This document shows positions 10,634 through 13,960 of a stretch of DNA of 13,960 nt, one piece after another (position 1 is the first letter of the stretch; every line of letters begins with the position of its first letter). Made by a program: the position numbers and the translations under genes. Below the pieces are notes generated by a model. The model saw only the letters and a program-made list of their open reading frames with translations. It was not told the origin of the DNA and ran no database searches. This DNA is from Arthrobacter sp. (GTDB lineage: Bacteria > Actinomycetota > Actinomycetes > Actinomycetales > Micrococcaceae). The stretch lies in assembly GCA_018260285.1 (NCBI GenBank), contig JAGLBH010000027.1:1-13960 (forward strand), written 5' to 3'.

Positions 10634-10987
10634 ATGCAATTCATCGTTCAGCTCGTCCTCGTCATCGGCGTCATCATCTTCTCGTTCGTCCTCATGCGCG
10701 GCTCCGCCAACGCCCGCCACATGGCGATCCGGCGCATGATGACCATCCTCTTCGCGATGACGGCCGTCGTCTCGATCCTCTACCCGAGTCTTCTCCAGGC
10801 AGTGGCGAACGCGGTCGGGATCGGGCGCGGCACGGACCTCGTTCTGTACGGGTTCATTGTGTCCTTCCTCATCTTCATGGCCTCGACCTACCAGCGGTTC
10901 CGCGCTCAGGAAGTGGCTCTCACCAAGCTCTCCCGCCGGATCGCGATCAAGGAAGCCGAGAAGCCCTGGCTCGACCGGAAGCCGTAG
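10634..10987 (+). CDS. DUF2304 family small membrane protein
   Basis: The 117-residue protein has three predicted membrane segments (about 3-21, 34-56 and 67-86) and a charged, helical cytoplasmic tail of about 30 residues starting at YQRFRAQE. Size and layout match DUF2304, recognised from memory; to my knowledge the family is uncharacterised and often sits beside GT2 genes. GAGGTAGG overlaps the stop of the preceding gene and gives a strong ribosome site for ATG 10634, so the two are co-translated. I infer that it anchors or activates the preceding DPM1-like enzyme, much as DPM3 tethers DPM1 in eukaryotes. The function is not proven by the sequence. Confidence 0.82.
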   Translation: MQFIVQLVLVIGVIIFSFVLMRGSANARHMAIRRMMTILFAMTAVVSILYPSLLQAVANAVGIGRGTDLVLYGFIVSFLIFMASTYQRFRAQEVALTKLSRRIAIKEAEKPWLDRKP

Positions 10988-10991
10988 GATG

Positions 10992-10997
10992 AGGAGG
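10992..10997 (+). promoter_or_regulatory. Perfect Shine-Dalgarno site before a small ORF
   Basis: AGGAGG at 10992-10997 is followed after 8 nt by ATG 11006. It is the best Shine-Dalgarno match I noticed in the window, and the only start at the right distance opens an 18-codon frame rather than the glycosyltransferase 62 nt downstream. Confidence 0.55.
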
Positions 10998-11005
10998 GCC
11001 GAGAC

Positions 11006-11062
11006 ATGTTTCGAGCGCCTGAACCAGCCCCAGACCCATCGAAGGAAATGAGGACAGCGTGA
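11006..11062 (+). CDS. Possible 18-residue leader peptide upstream of the second GT2 gene
   Basis: The frame reads MFRAPEPAPDPSKEMRTA and stops at TGA 11060-11062, overlapping the GTG start of the next gene as GTGA, the same junction seen at glf/glfT2 and glfT2/wzm. A perfect AGGAGG lies 8 nt before its ATG. The glycosyltransferase start has only GAGGA at a short 4-nt spacing. It could serve to load ribosomes for coupled translation of the glycosyltransferase. The peptide resembles nothing I recognise, and such a short frame could occur by chance. Confidence 0.4.
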   Translation: MFRAPEPAPDPSKEMRTA

Positions 11063-11955
11063 CGATTGACGTCATGTTCCCCTACTACGGCGATGTCGCC
11101 ATGATGAAGGCCGCGATCAGCTCGGTTCTCGCCCAGACGGATCGCGACTTCCGGCTCACGGTGGTCGACGACGGCTACCCGGACGACTCTCTCCCGGCGT
11201 ACTTCGCCGAGCTCGTCGCGAGCGACGATCGAATCGTCTACCTCAAGAACGAGAAGAACCTCGGGGCGAACGGCAACTACCGCAAGTGCGTCAGCCTCAT
11301 CGAGCACGAGTACGTGGTCATCATGGGCGCCGACGACCTCATGAAGCCGAACTACCTGGCCACCGTGCGCAAGGCCTTCGAGAACCCCGAGGTGGACATC
11401 GTCCAGCCCGGCATCGAGGTCATCGACGAGAACGGCCGGGTCTACCTGCCGCTGGTCGACCGCATCAAGAAGTCGATGCGCCGCGCGCTCGTCGGCAGCT
11501 CGTCCGCCGCTCTTGTAGAGGGCGAGCCCCTGGCGGCCAACCTCATCGACGGCAACTGGCTCTACTTCCCGTCCGTCGCATGGCGCTCGTCCGCGGTGAA
11601 GAAGCACAACTTCCGCCAGGGCTACGACGTGGTCCAGGATCTGGCTCTCGCCCTCGACGTCATCATGGACGGCGGCAAGCTCTTCGTCACGGACACGGTC
11701 TGCTTCCAGTACCGCCGCCATCGCGAGTCGGACAGCTCCGTGCGCGCGCTGGACGGGCGTCGGTTCGTGGAGGAGCGCCGCTTCTTCGACGAGAAGGCCG
11801 CGGAGTTCACGGCCCTCAAATGGACGACGGCGGCGCGGTCGGCTCGCCTGCACGCCACCTCACGGCTCAACGCAGCGTCCCTCATTCCGAAGGTCGTCAG
11901 CAAGAAGATGTGGCCCGGACTCGCCGTCCTGGCCAAGCACGTCGTCCGACCATAG
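11059..11955 (+). CDS. GT2 family glycosyltransferase, specificity unknown
   Basis: The 298-residue cytoplasmic protein has an N-terminal GT-A fold: IDVMFPYYGD, the nucleotide-binding VVDDG with D37/D38, KNEKNLGANGNYRKC and the metal-binding-type MGADDLM with D92/D93. The C-terminal 100 residues are basic and without membrane helices. It should add a sugar to a lipid-linked or activated acceptor during glycan assembly. It is not a GlfT1: it lacks the NLGGAGG and WLADDD-like patterns I associate with that enzyme. The GTG start has GAGGA nearby and overlaps the stop of a possible 18-codon ORF. A 79-nt gap separates it from pseB. Being upstream of pseB/pseC, it might use the sugar they help make, but that is only inferred from position. 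Confidence 0.85.
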   Translation: MTIDVMFPYYGDVAMMKAAISSVLAQTDRDFRLTVVDDGYPDDSLPAYFAELVASDDRIVYLKNEKNLGANGNYRKCVSLIEHEYVVIMGADDLMKPNYLATVRKAFENPEVDIVQPGIEVIDENGRVYLPLVDRIKKSMRRALVGSSSAALVEGEPLAANLIDGNWLYFPSVAWRSSAVKKHNFRQGYDVVQDLALALDVIMDGGKLFVTDTVCFQYRRHRESDSSVRALDGRRFVEERRFFDEKAAEFTALKWTTAARSARLHATSRLNAASLIPKVVSKKMWPGLAVLAKHVVRP

Positions 11956-12034
11956 GCATTCGGCCCGCTGTTAGTCTGGGCAGAAGCACTCAATAGAACA
12001 TCTGGAACCACACACGAAGGCAGAGGTGAGGCGC
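11956..12034 (+). other. Short intergenic region before pseB
   Basis: The 79-nt gap ends in AGAGGTGAGG (12022-12031), a double Shine-Dalgarno-like stretch. TAGTCT at 11972-11977 fits TANNNT and could mark an internal promoter, but there is no -35 match. No hairpin terminator is visible, so readthrough from the upstream genes is expected. Confidence 0.4.
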
Positions 12035-13021
12035 ATGTCCATGTTGGACGGTGCATCGGTACTGATCACAGGCGGCACGGGGTCGCTCGGCAAGGCTCTC
12101 ATCAAGGAGATCCTCGCGAACCACAACGTTCGCCGACTGGTGATCTTCTCGCGCGACGAGCTCAAGCAGTTCGAGGCGCGCAACATGTTCAACGACGATC
12201 CCCGCCTGCGCTGGTTCATCGGCGACATCCGCGACCGCCACCGCCTCAACCGCGCCTTCCACGGCGTGGACTACGTCATCCACGCAGCGGCCCTCAAGCA
12301 GGTGGACACCGCTGAGTACAACCCCTTCGAGTTCGTCGAGACGAACGTCCGGGGCTCCCAGAACGTCATCGACGCCGCCATCGACCAGGGCGTCAAGAAG
12401 GTCGTGGCCCTCTCGACCGACAAGGCATCCAGCCCCGTGAACCTCTACGGCGCCACGAAGCTCTGCGCGGACCGCCTCTTCATCTCCGGCAACCACTACG
12501 CGGCCGCCTACGACACGCGCTTCTGCGTGGTCCGCTACGGCAACGTCATGGGCTCCCGCGGCTCGATCGTCCCCAAGTGGAAGGCCATGGCCGCCCGCGG
12601 CGAGTCCCTCGGCGTGACGGACCTGCGCATGACCCGCTTCTGGATCACGATCGAACAGGCCGTCAAGTTCGTCCTCGACTCCTTCGAGATCATGCAGGGC
12701 GGCGAGCTCTACGTGCCGAAGATCCCCTCGATCCGCATCACCGACCTGGCCAAGGCCGTCGACGAGAACGCCAAGATCCACGAGATCGGCATCCGCCCGG
12801 GCGAGAAGCTCCACGAGGAGATGATCGCCGCTGACGACTCCCGCCGCACCATCTCGGTCGGGGACCGCTACATTGTGGAGCCGCACCTCGAGGGCTGGGG
12901 CTACAAGCGCCCCGAGGGCGCCGAGCCGGTCAAGGACGGCTGGAGCTACCAGTCGGACGGCAACGACCGCTTCCTCTCGGTGGACGAGCTCCGCGACATG
13001 TTCACGGCGGAGGGTCTCTAA
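12035..13021 (+). CDS. pseB: UDP-N-acetylglucosamine 4,6-dehydratase (inverting), PseB-like
   Basis: PseB enzymes convert UDP-GlcNAc to UDP-2-acetamido-2,6-dideoxy-beta-L-arabino-hexos-4-ulose, the first step to pseudaminic acid and related sugars. The 328-residue product has the short-chain dehydrogenase fold: VLITGGTGSLGK (residues 9-20) for NADP, GDIRDRHRL, HAAALKQVDTAEYNPFE, STDKASSPVNLYGATK with D129, K130 and the catalytic pair Y138/K142, and RYGNVMGSRGS. H. pylori FlaA1 (333 residues; D132, K133, Y141) has the same spacing. The start is uncertain among GTG 12026, ATG 12035 and ATG 12041. ATG 12035 is chosen for its 8-nt spacing from AGAGG; ATG 12041 (MLDGASVLIT) resembles other family starts. 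The stop is 3 nt before the pseC-like gene. Relatives such as capsule epimerase-dehydratases are possible alternatives. Confidence 0.9.
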   Translation: MSMLDGASVLITGGTGSLGKALIKEILANHNVRRLVIFSRDELKQFEARNMFNDDPRLRWFIGDIRDRHRLNRAFHGVDYVIHAAALKQVDTAEYNPFEFVETNVRGSQNVIDAAIDQGVKKVVALSTDKASSPVNLYGATKLCADRLFISGNHYAAAYDTRFCVVRYGNVMGSRGSIVPKWKAMAARGESLGVTDLRMTRFWITIEQAVKFVLDSFEIMQGGELYVPKIPSIRITDLAKAVDENAKIHEIGIRPGEKLHEEMIAADDSRRTISVGDRYIVEPHLEGWGYKRPEGAEPVKDGWSYQSDGNDRFLSVDELRDMFTAEGL

Positions 13022-13024
13022 GCG

Positions 13025-13960
13025 ATGCTTCCGTACGGGCGCCAGGATATTGAACAGGCTGACATCGACGCCGTCGTCGCCGCTCTCCAGAGCGACTGGC
13101 TGACGACCGGCCCGGAGGTCGCGCGCTTCGAGTCAGCGATCTCCGAGGTGGCGGGCGGTGCCGCTGCTGTCACCGTGACGAGCGGCACGGCCGCGCTGCA
13201 CACGGCCTATGCGGCTGCCGACCTGGCGCCCGGCGACGAAGTGGTCTCGACCCCGATGACCTTCGTCGCAACCCAGTCCACGGCGTGCTCCTTCGGGGCG
13301 AAGATCGTCTTCGCGGACATCGACCCCTTCACGGGCAACCTGGACCCGGCTGCTGCAGCTGCGGCGGTCACGGAGAAGACCAAGGTCATCGCGACCGTGG
13401 ACTATGCCGGCCACCCGGTCAAGGCCGCCGAGTTCCAGAAGCTCGCGGCCGAGTCCGGCGCGCTCTTCCTCGAGGACGCCGCCCACTCGATCGGCTCCAC
13501 CCTCAACGGCGTGCCCGTGGGACAGCTCGCTGATCTCACGACGTTCTCCTTCTTCCCGACGAAGAACCTCACGACGGCGGAGGGCGGCGCCGTCGTCACC
13601 CCCCGCAGCGACCTCGAGCAGCGGGCCCGCAACTTCAAGGGCCTCGGCATGATCCGCGACCCGCAGCAGATGCGAGCACAGGACGAGGGCGGCTGGTTCT
13701 ACGAGGTGCAGGAATTCGGCCTCAACTACCGCCTCCCGGACGTGCTCTGCGCGCTCGGCACGAGCCAGATCTCCCGTCTCGGCCAGTACAAGGCCCGCCG
13801 CCAGGAGATCCACGACCGTTACAACGCCGCCTTCGCAGGCAACGAGCAGCTCATTCTCCCCGGTGTGGAGGAGGGAGCCTCCCCGATGTGGCACCTCTAC
13901 CCGCTGCGGGTTCCGGCCGAGCGCCGCCGCGCGATCTTCGAGGAGCTGCGGCACCGCGGC
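13025..13960 (+). CDS. pseC: PLP-dependent sugar aminotransferase, PseC-like (3' end outside window)
   Basis: This enzyme should transaminate the 4-keto sugar made by PseB to UDP-4-amino-4,6-dideoxy-beta-L-AltNAc. The 312 visible codons belong to the DegT/DnrJ/EryC1/StrS family: MLPYGRQDIEQADIDAV at the start, SGTAALH at 53-59 for cofactor phosphate binding, LEDAAHSIGS with D151, and FSFFPTKNLTTAEGG with K180 as the PLP-binding lysine. Family members are about 370-400 residues, so perhaps 60-80 are missing beyond position 13960. The ATG lies 3 nt after the pseB stop, with GGAGGG 10 nt upstream inside pseB. Pairing with pseB makes PseC the best assignment, but a related 4-aminotransferase cannot be excluded without the downstream genes. 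Confidence 0.87.
   Translation, partial: MLPYGRQDIEQADIDAVVAALQSDWLTTGPEVARFESAISEVAGGAAAVTVTSGTAALHTAYAAADLAPGDEVVSTPMTFVATQSTACSFGAKIVFADIDPFTGNLDPAAAAAAVTEKTKVIATVDYAGHPVKAAEFQKLAAESGALFLEDAAHSIGSTLNGVPVGQLADLTTFSFFPTKNLTTAEGGAVVTPRSDLEQRARNFKGLGMIRDPQQMRAQDEGGWFYEVQEFGLNYRLPDVLCALGTSQISRLGQYKARRQEIHDRYNAAFAGNEQLILPGVEEGASPMWHLYPLRVPAERRRAIFEELRHRG

Noticed and set aside
9838..10644. Extension of the DUF6541-like protein upstream on the minus strand
   Set aside because: The frame stays open but is antisense to the well-supported DPM1-like gene, and the membrane protein begins naturally at ATG 9837.
10989..11051. 20-codon frame starting at ATG 10989
   Set aside because: No ribosome site precedes it; the overlapping 18-codon frame at 11006 has a perfect AGGAGG and a coupled stop.
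11059..11955. Second GT2 enzyme as GlfT1, the galactan initiator
   Set aside because: It lacks the NLGGAGG and DDD-type motifs that I associate with GlfT1.
11990..12886. 298-codon frame antisense to pseB
   Set aside because: Shadow of pseB, whose motifs are complete on the plus strand.

Overview
The window looks like part of a surface-polysaccharide locus from a high-GC Gram-positive actinomycete. Most codons end in G or C, many genes start with GTG or TTG, and start and stop codons often overlap as GTGA or ATGA. UDP-galactopyranose mutase and a GlfT2-type galactofuranosyltransferase closely resemble the mycobacterial proteins. A genus cannot be named from the sequence alone.

Layout. (1) Positions 1-196: probable 5' end of a minus-strand gene cut by the window edge, then a non-coding gap of about 220 bp. 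(2) 419-7317, plus strand: a tightly packed five-gene operon, glf, glfT2-like, wzm-like permease, wzt-like ATPase, and a membrane acyltransferase fused to an SGNH domain. (3) 7301-9837, minus strand: a GtrA-family small membrane protein and, upstream of it in transcription order, a 679-residue polytopic protein of DUF6541 type. Their 3' end overlaps the acyltransferase gene by 17 bp. (4) 9838-9963: a divergent promoter region. (5) 9964-13960, plus strand: a DPM1-like polyprenyl-phosphate glycosyltransferase, a DUF2304 membrane protein, a possible 18-codon leader ORF, a second GT2 glycosyltransferase, pseB and the first 312 codons of a pseC-like aminotransferase, which runs off the window.

Working model. 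Glf makes UDP-galactofuranose, the GlfT2-like enzyme polymerises a galactan on a lipid carrier in the cytoplasm, and Wzm/Wzt export it. Outside the membrane the acyltransferase may O-acylate it. The divergent genes resemble a gtrABC-type modification set: the DPM1-like enzyme (perhaps anchored by DUF2304) would charge polyprenyl phosphate with a sugar, GtrA would flip it, and the DUF6541 protein would be the GT-C-like transferase adding it outside. PseB and PseC start a pathway to a 4-amino-4,6-dideoxy sugar, possibly pseudaminic acid, but the genes that would settle this lie beyond the window.

The most useful observations are the split modification module, the DPM1-like/DUF2304 pair, a small ORF with a perfect AGGAGG site coupled to the second glycosyltransferase, a likely leaderless start at 9964, and a perfect 10-bp hairpin beside the convergent gene overlap. 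All functions are read from motifs by eye; no database search was run.
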